64,000 nucleotides of DNA from Fasciolopsis buskii (taxonomy: Eukaryota; Platyhelminthes; Trematoda; Plagiorchiida; Fasciolidae): assembly GCA_008360955.1 (NCBI GenBank), contig LUCM01006187.1:132512-196511 (forward strand). Reading direction: 5' to 3'. Every line of letters starts with the position of its first letter. Position 1 is the first letter of the stretch. The position numbers and the translations under genes are program-made. This document shows positions 10,881-21,486 of the stretch, one piece after another. The notes under the pieces are model-generated. The model was not told the origin of the DNA and searched no databases. It worked only from the letters and a program-made list of their open reading frames with translations.

Positions 10881-13199
10881 GGCTTGTGAAAGTGTGAGCT
10901 AACAAACTGAAAAACACCTACTGCGCTACTTGACAACGAAACGTTGCGAGTATCGGACGTGTGATCATTGGGGACACTATGGGTAGGCAGAAGGGGAGAA
11001 GAGATTGGGTTGGAGACAGAAATGACTGGTTGAATAAAATAGACGAAACCTACTCCGGCTTCTTGTGGCTCAAAACCGGGTGACGCGGTATACCCACAGA
11101 AACCGGATTCTTTTGCTAGTCTTCCGTTTAAACTCTTTTATATGCACGTGTTCCCCAGACTAATTCGCCTAGCTTTAAAATAAATCTCCTTCGTTTGTGA
11201 CTCTTCACTACGGTTTTATTATCTGGTAATCCACGTAGACCCTGTTTTCAAAGTATGAGCTCTATGGGCTTCCAGTTTTCGTACTTACTGTTACTCTATA
11301 TCACCGCCTGTGCTAACTGGTTCCCCCGGGACACTTTTCTGGTCATCCACCCGGTTCCGAAATCTTTCGTCTTACAGCCGTCTGAAGTCATCTGTTTAAC
11401 CCTACGACAATGCGACAAAGTTTACGGAAGTCCTGAATTTTCCATTTTGCATCAGCGGTCTCAAAAAATGTACGCAGTCATAATTTGTTCTCAAGATGAA
11501 TGATTCCTTTTGGTTGCTCAAGCGTTTATCCATTACACAATGTGTTTCAAGCACGTCACATCCAGTGAATATGCCCACTGGCGAGCTTGGTACTCCGACA
11601 AAACTTACATCCCTAAGGTATGACTGTTTCTGGACAATAGAACCGATAGAACATGGCGGCCTGGCTGTTAGTTTGTCAATCGTGAATACCTCAGGCAACA
11701 GTCACTGTCTGACCATCCTAAATCTACAGAAGTAGTAAGTTCAACTTCGCCGATTTGATCGTCCAAACAGCATCGACCGTACTGAGCATGGGCTTCGTTT
11801 GTTTGCTTGATATGTCATATCCCCTAATGAAATCGTCCGTAACCAGGGTTATATCGTATCCGCTAGCCAGAAAGCCTAAAACAATACTGGTCTATTTGGG
11901 TATCACTAAGCCCACCAGTACAACCTCTTGTCGTGTGGACCCAAAAGATTGTCTTGACAGCGTAAAGACACTCTTTTGTCCCCTTGTAGGCTTATGTTTC
12001 CAACGCTATTTCACGGTACTAAAACTAATGATTAGTGAATTTGCATCCGTTATTTGTGCATTTGGTTCTCATTCGGCATGTCGTGGTCCGTTGGAGCAGA
12101 CAAAATGAGTGTCAGTCCTTTTTTCTGTGTCCCGACGCTTTTCGACTTCGATCATTCGGAATTTTTGACATTCACCAATTACATGTGCTTTCCGAAGCAA
12201 CCAGCAGTTTACGTCTTTGTCTTCAATTTCATGTACTCGCCTATGTCTCTCATCTAACCTGATCGATTTATCCGTTACTAATAACACTCAGGATATCGTT
12301 TATATGGGTTTAGGAGGTTGAACTAGCGGGTAGTACATAAGCGAGGCTGCAGGCATCCATGCTACGTAGGTATAAGAAGTTTCAGCTCCGGTAAGTAACT
12401 GTCGATTCGTTCCTTTTCAGTCAGTCCCATTATCCTATATTTAATAGGGTGTGATCAGTTGAACGGCAGTTTGAAATGTCCAGTAAGGGCCCCTTTCAAT
12501 GGTGCGGCATACTTGCAATAATTTCCACTGGTATCACACGAAACCGGATTTCATGGAAAGGATGAAGAAATTCAGCTACAGGGTAGCAAAGTGGAGATCA
12601 CTATTAATCAATACGGCGTAAGTTATCCAATCTAGCCACGGATAGACTGAAGGTCTAAGGTTGCGCATTAGTTGGGAGATATGTTTCACACTAAGTGTAA
12701 TCTTCGAGGTGGAAGGAGCTGTAAACGGGCGGATATTTGGGTTATTAGGGTTTTTCTGGGATCATAACGGAAGCACCGAATGAATTAATAGCTTCTGTAA
12801 CGACGGAGGAGTTGAGCAGTTTATTGCCGAGCATCATCGGCGGCTTTATGCTTTGGTGCTTGGTGGTCCTCGCCTGAATTAACAACGTAAGCCTTTGAAT
12901 TTTCCGCTGGCGTCGTTCTTCTGCCCGCTGCTTGCTGAGCTTGGCCCTCGATGTTTTTTGAACAGTCATTACAAGATGATGCATCCTAACTAGAGCAAAG
13001 ATACCGTTCAAAGTGCAATAGGATTTTATGATTCCGTTCGCACTGAACGGCTGTGTACTACAATGCTCGAATATCACTACTCAGCCGGTTAGTGAGTTGT
13101 GCAAATTTCTTCTGGGGACGGTCACCATGTCTGCGATTATTCAGGAAACATTTCTTCACTAAAGTTACCACGCACGGACGGAGACTTACTCCGGTCACA
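10881..13199. other. no recognised gene
   Basis: Beyond the truncated end of the RTE-like element there is a stretch with no identifiable coding motif. The longest open frame is 117 codons (11755-12108, +), with mixed hydrophobic and Cys-containing sequence and no splice borders that convince me. Upstream parts of the BEL/Pao element could lie here in a form too decayed to recognise. Confidence 0.35.
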
Positions 13200-15260
13200 T
13201 TAGTGGTCTTATCAAAACATTAAATGAATGCCTGAAGAGTGCCGACTCGCTTTGCATAACTTTAGCGTTCTGTTCTCCGTTTTGTGCCAATCTCAACCTA
13301 CTTGTAATCCTGAAGCTTTAAATTTTTGCACCGGATGCCCATTATCTGAACGGATGAAAAATACATTTATACATAGACGACCGCTTGAACACCGTAAACA
13401 CCTCGGTGTCAGCGCTGGTATATGTGGAAATTTGATGCTGCACTGGATTTACCTAGCGGAGTGAGTTTTGCAATGCAGTCGGCTACTCCAAGCTATACCG
13501 AAATATGAAAAGGCAACCAAGGGAGCATGCTGTCAACGGAACGCATATTGATTGCCCAGGTGAAAGCAGATGACGATAGATTCCATTTCAATTGAATGCG
13601 CTAGAAATATTTGTGATAGGATTTCATCGTCATCAACGAGTTTGTATAACCTGTTAAGCTTGGTATTGCCATTGCTGCCGCCGGGCAGGATGATGCAACA
13701 GCAGCTTGGCAACGAAAAAACAGGGTGGGCCCAACCATTAGGCTGTCCACATTGCAAACCGTGGTTTGAAAGCCTAAGTCAATTGGAAAAGATAAAGATT
13801 CCCGCAAAGCTATCGTCGAGGAAGCAACCGCAAGATCCTTGTATGCATGTATTCTCTGACGCCTCGAAATCGGGTTACGGTGTAATGGCATACGGCACCT
13901 GGCCGACGTCAGAACAGGCTGTTATTCGTCAAGGCAGGGGTGGCCGCGCCACAGACGGTTTCTACACTAAAGCTAGGGTGAACGGCTGCAGTGTTGGCGG
14001 CAAAAGTGACGAAGACGCTAAAAGATTTTTATAATAAGATAAACTGGAATATCGTATTCTGGACTGACATTTCTACCCTACTTCCCTATATCTACCGCGT
14101 AAATGTCCGGATTAATACATTTGTGAATGATAGGCTCCCGGTGATCCATGGATTGAATATAGATAAGCGGCGGTTTTATGTGGAATCTGCTGGGATTAAA
14201 AGCACTCGTTAAATTGTCGGCATGGAGAAATGAACCAAATTTTTCACTGGACAGCGAGGAAAACCAATTCATCTTACCGGTGCCTGAAATGGCAGACAAA
14301 AGGTCAAAACTACGAACTTGGACCTCCTATGCAACCAAATCTTTAACTTTTCCGACTGGGCTGGGTTGTTCCGAGTCGTGATTTAAATGCTGAATAGTGA
14401 TATTGAAAGGCAGAAGAATATTGACCAGGCTGAACTTCAGGGCGATATTTGAAAAGGACATTTAGCACTCCGAAAGAGACGTGATGTGTTTGTTACAGCT
14501 AGAGCATTTCCACTGGAGATAAAACCATTTAACGAGGTTACTTCGGCTCACTCCGATGGTAGGGCCACGGGAAAGCAGTTAATTTCACGCTGCCTTCTTT
14601 GCAAGAGACAAATACCGTTTGAGAAATGCACTGATGGCTCCGCTTCTGGTATCCTGGGTAAGTGGTGACCAATGGACGAATGTAAAAACGGAGATCAATT
14701 AATTCAGGCCCAATATTGTGAGAAAAAACCTAAGCTCTGGAAAAAACGTTACCCCTTTTTGGTGACCTGCTGCAAACTAGAGCTACCCATTCAGAATTTT
14801 CGTGCCCGATGAATCAGTAAACATACTCGGACAACTGACCGAAGTTTGTTGGCGCACTAAGAGACCTGGAGGGATAGTGGCAACGAACAGATAAACATCG
14901 GATTGTCAATCGAACTAACTTGAAGGTCGTCTGTTAGCGCTTCAACTCGCCTTACTCCAGTCATCACGAGGCAGTTTGGAATGGACGTATTCGGTCCCCT
15001 CGAAAGATATTGATAGCCATTAGGGAACAAAAACCACCGGATGATGAGACTGCATACTTTGCTGGTTGGGGTTGGAAGAACCTTGAGCAATCGCCCTTAG
15101 TTCCATTACTCTCAAACGAAGCAGTATCTGCCACTTGCACCAAATGATCTGCTCATTAAGAGATCTTATGCTGGAAACAAGCAAATTACTTCACCCAAAT
15201 GCTTTGGAAAGACGAACAAGAAAGTACTCGCCAGGTCTTCAGGCCCCTTAAAAGTGGATT
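13200..15260 (+). mobile_element. BEL/Pao LTR retrotransposon pol remnant
   Basis: Pieces of a BEL/Pao polyprotein occur in order on the + strand. Near 13380-13480 there are traces of the RT end (KHLGVS, then FDAALDLPSGVSF in another frame). The frame 13570-14034 holds the connection and RNase H start: GWAQPLGC, WFESLSQLEKIKIP, then HVFSDASKSGYGVMAYGTW. Next come VFWTDISTLLPYIYRVNVRI (about 14057-14115) and WRNEPNFSLDSEEN (about 14220-14265). From about 14915 a sequence resembles the integrase region (TRQFGMDVFGPLERY, LLVGVGRTLSNRP, LAPNDLLIKRSYAGN). Frames shift repeatedly and stops are present. I could not identify LTRs, so the limits are approximate and the element is probably a fragment. 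Confidence 0.75.
13570..14034 (+). pseudogene. BEL/Pao RT-RNase H connection fragment
   Basis: This is the longest uninterrupted piece of the BEL/Pao pol (154 codons). The RNase H landmark HVFSDASKSGYG lies at 13846-13881, with the first catalytic Asp inside FSDAS. The preceding W-x-x-x-L-x-x-L-x-x-I-x-I-P motif is the usual BEL/Pao connection. The first 30 or so codons do not look like the family and may be unrelated sequence read in frame. The frame ends at tandem stops near 14032, after which the RNase H region continues in other frames. Confidence 0.75.
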
Positions 15261-17039
15261 ACGATAACCCGATCATTCAGAGTGTGAGGCATCCTTATAC
15301 TCACTTAGGATCATATGCACCGAGATCAGTGGCATTTAAGAATTGTTAAAGAATGCCAGGCAGAGGGAAATGGGCAAATTTGAATGGTGCTGGTGAGAAA
15401 GGGAAATGAAGAATGCACGGGTCACACCCAAAAGGTGCTTTGGAAATGACCGAGAGTAAAAATTCAATGATGTAGCCTTTGAGGTCAAACCACTGGAACC
15501 ACTTGTGCAACGTTTGCTGTGTTCTTTGTCACCACGCCGTTATGTATGCGAGAGTGCCTTGCATATAACACCCGGCATCTTCATCTCTGTTATTATATAC
15601 ATTGTTTGCTTGTAAAAGAGTTGGCCAATTTCGCGTTTTAAAGGATACTACTCACGCAATGTGCATCGCGATTAAGCGTTAGAACCGGATTGCTGATTCG
15701 TTCGCCAACATGTTACGTACCGTTGACTTGATAAGCGCTAAGCATTTTTCAGCTCTCGCGCTCTGTTCACATAACGAACTACGGAGAACTTTTCGATTGT
15801 CGATATTGTCGCTCGGTCTACATGTTGCACACGCGCAGGACTACAAATGTTGTGGGCCGCAATCCACTCACTATGCACTTCTGGTGATAAAACTTGGCCA
15901 GACACTAATTCCCGCAAACTCACAAGATATCTTCCCGGTTGTCGCAATTTCATTGATAGCAGCCAGACACATCCGGAAGTACGCCAACCTACGCAACTGG
16001 AGAGGATCTGGAGTGATGCCAATGATCATGTCTCGGGGATGAGTGGAGTCAGTGACTGTAGGATAGCGACAGTCATAATAGAATCATGACCCCTAACCTT
16101 ATTATGACTTGTCGGGTTTGGCCGATTTGGGTCGGCTGTGTAAAAGACCATTTGAAGAATCCTCTTCATTTATCCACTAAACCTATATATTGACTAGAAC
16201 CAATTCTCATCTAACCACTTGCACATCCCATCCAAGTACTGTGTTCGTCAATTTGTTTATCTCGTTTAAAAGACGCCACTTTGCTTTCGGCATGGGACTT
16301 GACATGACTTCCTATTTGCGGTTGATAGATTTTGACCTTCGGCTCTGGTTGTGCTTCTGCACTGGCCGCACATTTGAGATTTGGATTATTTGCATAGTTT
16401 TGTGTTTTTAATTCATCACCGTAGAAACCTGCGGATCAGTCTTGTTTTGGTTTGGGATTTGCATCAATTTCGCCACACTTTGCTCGAATTATCGGCATAG
16501 AGCCTTCACAACTAACAAACGAGAGGGCCTTGAGACCATTTGCGGCCCTCAGAAATCATGTGGTAATGTTTCAGCAGTAGGTAAACCAGATTCCAAACAA
16601 GCACTCGAAGGTTGGATGAAAGCGGACCCCAAAAGGTGTAACGAGTATCTTCATTTTAACAATGCATGCAGGAACGGAGCGGGAAAGATTACGGCGCTGA
16701 CGGCAGTGGTGCGCACGACAAAGAAACCAACTTATGAGCGTCGGGCGCTTACTTCCACGGTCTGCACGAAGAAGATAAGCGAAACCATATTTGGATTGCA
16801 CACCGAACTGACGTTCCAAATCTCCCTCACCTGACGACAACAGTGGCTGAGACCAGCGAAATTATTTTTTTTTTGGAGGTGGCTGTAAATAAACAAATTA
16901 GCAGGTTCCGAAGGTATGCAATTAGCGATCGTCAAGCTATTTTCGGCCATTTTATCCGAAGTGCATTTCGGGCTAAAATAAAGCTGGAAAGGATACCAAC
17001 TGAATCAGTTTTAATTATTCAAAAGGGTAGGCAGTGATC
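15261..17039. other. no recognised gene
   Basis: Nothing here matches a family I know. Overlapping open frames at 15710-16089 and 16442-16834 have counterparts of similar length on the opposite strand and show no motif or paired splice sites. Confidence 0.35.
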
Positions 17040-18740
17040 ACTGGCTGTTAGCTGTCGGCTGTTGAAGTTAAACCTCATTTTTAATAATTTGAAGAAGCTG
17101 ATCAGGAAGCCTGAATTTAAGCATTTAATGAAGCGTCGTATGTTACACAAGGTCAAACGCGGTTTCCTAAAAGGTAGGTCGCGCTTGTCAAATCTGCTTA
17201 GTTTCTTGGATGGGGCGACTGAAAATTTTGATAAAGGGCAGGTGAGTGAGACGCGTTACCTCGATTTTAACAAGGCTTTCGACTCGGACAACTACCAAGT
17301 AATGATATAAAATCTGAGCTCATTAGGATCAACCGGAGAACTACACCAGTGGGAAAGACATTCCAAGCGAAAGGTGGTCTACTGTTAAGTTGGATAATCA
17401 GAATTCTGTGGAGAGAAGCACAACCAACGGTATTCCCTGAGGATCACTTTTGGGGCTCCTATTGTTTCTTCCGTACATAAATGACTTGCCGTCACTGGTA
17501 CTATTTCGGTGTTCCATCATTTCGAATGATGTAAAATTGGTGGTTGCTGGTGATGCAGCAAGCCTGGCGGAGGGTTAGAGACCATAACTCACTGGAATAT
17601 CAAGTGAGATATTACACTGAATAAGAGCAGAAGCAATCTGCCCATTCATGCCGCGGATGGGTGGACTGTTAGGGTAAAACATGGAACAGTTTCCCTCAGT
17701 GATCATCATCGTTCGGCGTTAAACAACAAGGTAAGTCTCGCTGGTCACTGCCTTTTTCCCCAGGGTTACATTTTCCTTATAAAGAATAAGTAATCAATGG
17801 GAATAGGGAGTTGATCTACACAGGCGGGATGAGATAAGAATGCCAACGTACGGAACAATCTAACTGTACAAGCGCATTACTTCATTTATTCTGATTCGAT
17901 AGAAAATGACAACATGACCGCCACAGTTCACTGTCATACCCTTCAGTGTCTTCATTCAGCTAAACAACAGGTCTTTCACACCCCAACCAACAAGGCGTGA
18001 GACAGCCGCTTCACCTAAGTTTGCTGTGCGTTTTCTCATTCCGAGCTGCTGCGTCATCTGCTGACCTTTACATAGCTTCCCCCACTCCGTGGGAGGTACA
18101 CAAAATAGGGCACGCTATGGTAGACGAGTGACCTTCAGTATGACTAAGATTCCTAGCGTCCTCAGAATAAAGGAGCTTTCGGAATTTAAGTGCTCGTAGG
18201 AGTGGTAAAAGAAGATTGTAATCAAGGCTTCTAGGGAGTTTTTAGGTTAAGTTCCGCTACCTCGTGTAGGAAAGGTGGAATTTTATTACTCTGTATATGG
18301 CACCAGTTAGGCCTCACTTTGAGTAGTAATTGCAGGCTCGATATCCATTCCTAAATTAGACGCAACCAGTGTGGAGCATATTCAGTGGTGGTGGCGTATA
18401 AGGAAAAGCTACCAACTGGGGTTTACAAAGATGAGCATTTTTAATGGGAAAGCTTGTACCAAAGGAGATATTATTGAAAAGTCTCAGATGTCACGGTATC
18501 TGACGTGCTTGAAAGCAGAGGTTATTTTGGTGTGACGCACGGAGCTAAGAACCCGGAGGAGCATTATCAGATTATGGATGGAACAACGCAGGCCAAAAGT
18601 GCAAGCCACCTTCTTCACTAGCAAGGTCGTTAACGATTTGAACAAGCAGCTGGTGGGAACGCAAACAGCAGAACTTTTTATGACCCTGCTGGACGCAAAG
18701 TGGAAAGGGGCTTTCTCTGGGGTAGAGAATTAGGGTTAGG
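17040..18740 (+). mobile_element. CR1/Jockey-like LINE remnant interrupted by an RTE fragment
   Basis: The + strand frame 17062-17310 contains RT motifs GFLKGRSRLSNLLSFLD and YLDFNKAFDS. A further segment near 17430-17500 reads like the VPQGSLLGP-LLFL-YINDLP block, although the catalytic Asp-Asp motif that should follow is not recognisable. At 17701-18137 the sequence is displaced by an RTE-like 3' fragment. After it the LINE resumes with its C-terminal landmarks, including a decayed RPHFE motif near 18310 and ATFFTSKVVNDLNKQL near 18606-18655. Endonuclease is absent, so this is a 5'-truncated copy with many stops. Confidence 0.75.
17701..18137 (-). mobile_element. RTE-like LINE 3' fragment, nested in another LINE
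   Basis: This fragment aligns by eye along its length with the 3' part of the large RTE-like copy (7018-7480). It shows the same (ATC)n edge, the same ttcggcgttaaacaacaagg-type 3' UTR, and on the minus strand a decayed version of the C-terminal region (ALFCVPPTEW, GQQMTQQLGMRKRTANLGE). It is clearly diverged from the copy at 7-9 kb. Its left edge is the 3' tail, so it is inserted in minus orientation into the + strand LINE around it. Being truncated at about 440 bp fits 5'-truncated target-primed insertion. Confidence 0.8.
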
Positions 18741-20124
18741 TAGAATATGATTGTAACTCCATGGATGTGTCTGGTTTATGGTATTTGTTGCGCTGTCACT
18801 TTTCATATCACGAAACGCCGTGCGGATGAGATCAGTATCGTTCATCTTTACCTGTAATGAAGACCAGGCCGCTGGAGCGAGGGTACGGAGAAGGTAACAC
18901 TTGTATAGGTGGATATTCTTCTGTACATATCATCGGGAGAATTCTAGAAGCCCATTTGGGTCAGTTTTGTACTGTACCAGCTGAATTAAACTGGAGAATG
19001 GCCTCCTGATTCAAGGGAATAGGTTGTCCTTGCCTGCTGACTAAACCCAGATATCCACAGTGAGGTGGACTAGCGGAAAAATCTGCTTGAACGCTAAAAT
19101 TTGCTGGCAAAACACGACCCACCAACGACCAACGGTCTTGGGCAAGGCGTTGATAACTTCCGTTCTGAGAATGGATATGAATCTTGTGGCACGGCATGGA
19201 CAGGTTCTGATCAGCTGTTTGGACTTCGAACAATTCAGTCACACCCAGAATGTTTAAGGACTTGTCGATGTCACCCACCAGCGTGGCAATTACTTGTCAC
19301 TCTCATCCGGGATCGTGCTGGGATAGATTTTAAATTGGGTGCTAAATATTCTGGAACTGAACGATGGATCAGAGCACCAGAGACATTGACCAAATTCGTT
19401 CTGATGCACCTGACACTAGTGTCAACACGGACATTGATTCAAGCACCACGCCCATTGATTCCGATTTAGATGTGCATAACGGAACAGTGTAGAGTCGCAG
19501 AGCGTCTGAATCCAAACCATCCAGAGAGCACAAGTGCCCCAGAATTTATTCGAGCCGCGGTTGGTGTGGTGACTGATCATGAACCAGTTACTTGTTTCCT
19601 CTGCTTAGATGCATGTACTTGTAATAAGGCATGAAATGATGAAACTTAATTGCCAAAAAATACTTACTGGATTTGTGTTCTGACATGCGCTGTTGCACTA
19701 AGTCTTGACTGCATTGGGATGTTTCCTTTCACCCAGTCTGGTAGCAAGAAAATATTGATGCATTCACACAAAAATGCCATTTTTCTCAAGGTCTGCAATT
19801 GCAGCACCCGACCAAACTGCTTTTTACACAAATTAGTCCTCATTGCGCTGGGTATCAGCGCTTTTCACTGCTGTTGCTATTCTAAGGCTTTCTTGATCGT
19901 TTGGGTTATTAATTCAGCGACATCTTGCCTTTTGCAGTCGATCCTGTTTGTATGCTATCCGTGGTACCTCAGTTTTCAATGAAAACGCCCACAAAACATT
20001 CACTTTCTAGATATGATCGAAGTTCGACGTTAGGAGTGACGTGGGACACCAGCTGGTACGTATGGCACATGACGGTTAAACTAAAATTTTGTTAACCACT
20101 TACTTAGTATAGTTAATAATACAG
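18741..20124. other. unassigned; possible retroelement or host fragment near 18.96-19.5 kb
   Basis: A minus-strand frame (18961-19278, 106 codons) and an overlapping + strand frame (19101-19469) occur here. A separate + frame starting at 19363 encodes a short Asp/Ser/Thr-rich run (DIDSSTTPIDSDLDV) before a stop near 19491, followed by RRASESKPSREHKC. Acidic runs followed by basic tails occur at the end of some LTR pol proteins, but I have no firm motif. The rest shows nothing. Confidence 0.25.
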
Positions 20125-20261
20125 ATTCAGGAAGCATTAGACGTTGGCAACCTCCCCGAGGAAATCCCTGAGACGTCCAAATGCGAAGTACGACTGGCTA
20201 GAGCAAGTGCAAAGTGCTTCTAATGGGTGTGTTTTGTTGCCCACGAGGCCGAGGACGACAG
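20125..20261 (+). pseudogene. exon-like segment with an in-frame stop, helical-repeat character
   Basis: The borders are good: an acceptor ending aatacag and a strong donor gacgacag|gtgaga. In phase 0 the segment encodes IQEALDVGNLPEEIPETS then KCEVRLARASAKCF. This has the look of a helical hairpin like those in the TPR-type repeats of SMYD4-like proteins (ALxxG..PE...KCExRxARCx). A TAA at 20221-20223 interrupts the frame, which otherwise stays open to the donor. So this is either a decayed exon, a true C-terminus with an unused donor, or chance. No neighbouring exon of such a gene was found. Confidence 0.25.
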
Positions 20262-21486
20262 GTGAGAATTATACGTGGTTTAATGTAGACAGGCTCTCCT
20301 TGATAAACAACAATGATAGTGATCATGATGTTGAAAATATCTGGGAGGTAGTTATACCAGAAACAAGCAAGAATAATCGCTGTAGCCGTGCAAGCATCCC
20401 AAGTACATTTTGAATTCTCTTGACCAAAAATGCTGTCAAAATGTAAATTTTGCTTCTGAAGTCTTGAACTATCTTGCGGGTCCTAGGCTAATCCCAATGA
20501 TCCCAGTCCTCAACTTGAGACAACAACACCTGGCGGATGGGTGCGCTATGGATAGTATGCTATTGCGGGGTCACGCAGTAAGTTTCCTGTGCAGCCAATG
20601 AGATTAAAAACCTAAATGAAAACAAAAAATGCATGAAGCTTTTCCCCACAATTCATTTTTGAAGTATAACTGGATGCCTTCAACGAAGAATGAAGGTTGG
20701 GGATGACAGCTATAGTGAAACTGGTATCCATGGATGTGGGTAAACAAGGAAAAACATCTACCTGTTGTGATGGGCAACCAATCTTAAAAATTTACCAGAA
20801 TGATGAACGCATGAAATGTGGTTCCCAGCCTAGCTACATCAATTCACGCAGCTGAGCTACTCACCGGATCGGACCGGAAATGTAGCTGATCTTCCCGCAC
20901 CCCTGGATGATGTGAGTGCACTTTCGAGTTGGGCAAGCGTATGAGAAATAAATTGCCTTGTGGAACAAAGGGCGACTAACCAACCAAGACAGTGTTTACG
21001 AGGTGCCGTTCATCGAAGGCGTGGGTGACTATCGAAGGGCAGGTGGTCTAGTGGTGGTGTGCATGACGATTATGCTTTAAGGTGGAAAACTGCGCCAATA
21101 TCTAAAGTGGATTTTTGATTGGGGGGATGTAAGCGCCGATTCGTTATCCGTTAAACTAATAACTCCCGAACGAGCCGCACATTGGCATGAACCTAGTTAG
21201 CAAGAGCCTCATTACATCATTTTGGACCATTGTAATACGATGATTTGGGGCGATAATAGCAACCTGGAAGAGGCAGTTTAGACGAGGGGCAGTGAGAAAG
21301 ATACAAGCTGTAGCCGAGCCAATGGTAAAGAAATTGACGATTCACGTCGTACGCCAAAGGTGGATTAGCTTTCGTAATATCTAGCAAAACTTCATACCAA
21401 GGGAATCCCGACGACTGAAGCATATCATTTGACTGGCTGCGCTACAATTCAGTTTCATTCTAATTCGTTGTTTTGTTGTCGGATAT
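20262..21486. other. no recognised gene; possible 5' part of the next LINE
   Basis: A segment at about 20488-20576 has a cctag acceptor-like edge and a donor-like gtaagt, but its 30-residue translation suggests no family. The remainder may include untranslated or first-ORF sequence of the LINE that becomes recognisable at 21.6 kb. Confidence 0.3.

Noticed and set aside
11755..12108. 117-codon plus-strand frame
   Set aside because: No recognised domain; hydrophobic stretches do not form a clear signal peptide or membrane protein.
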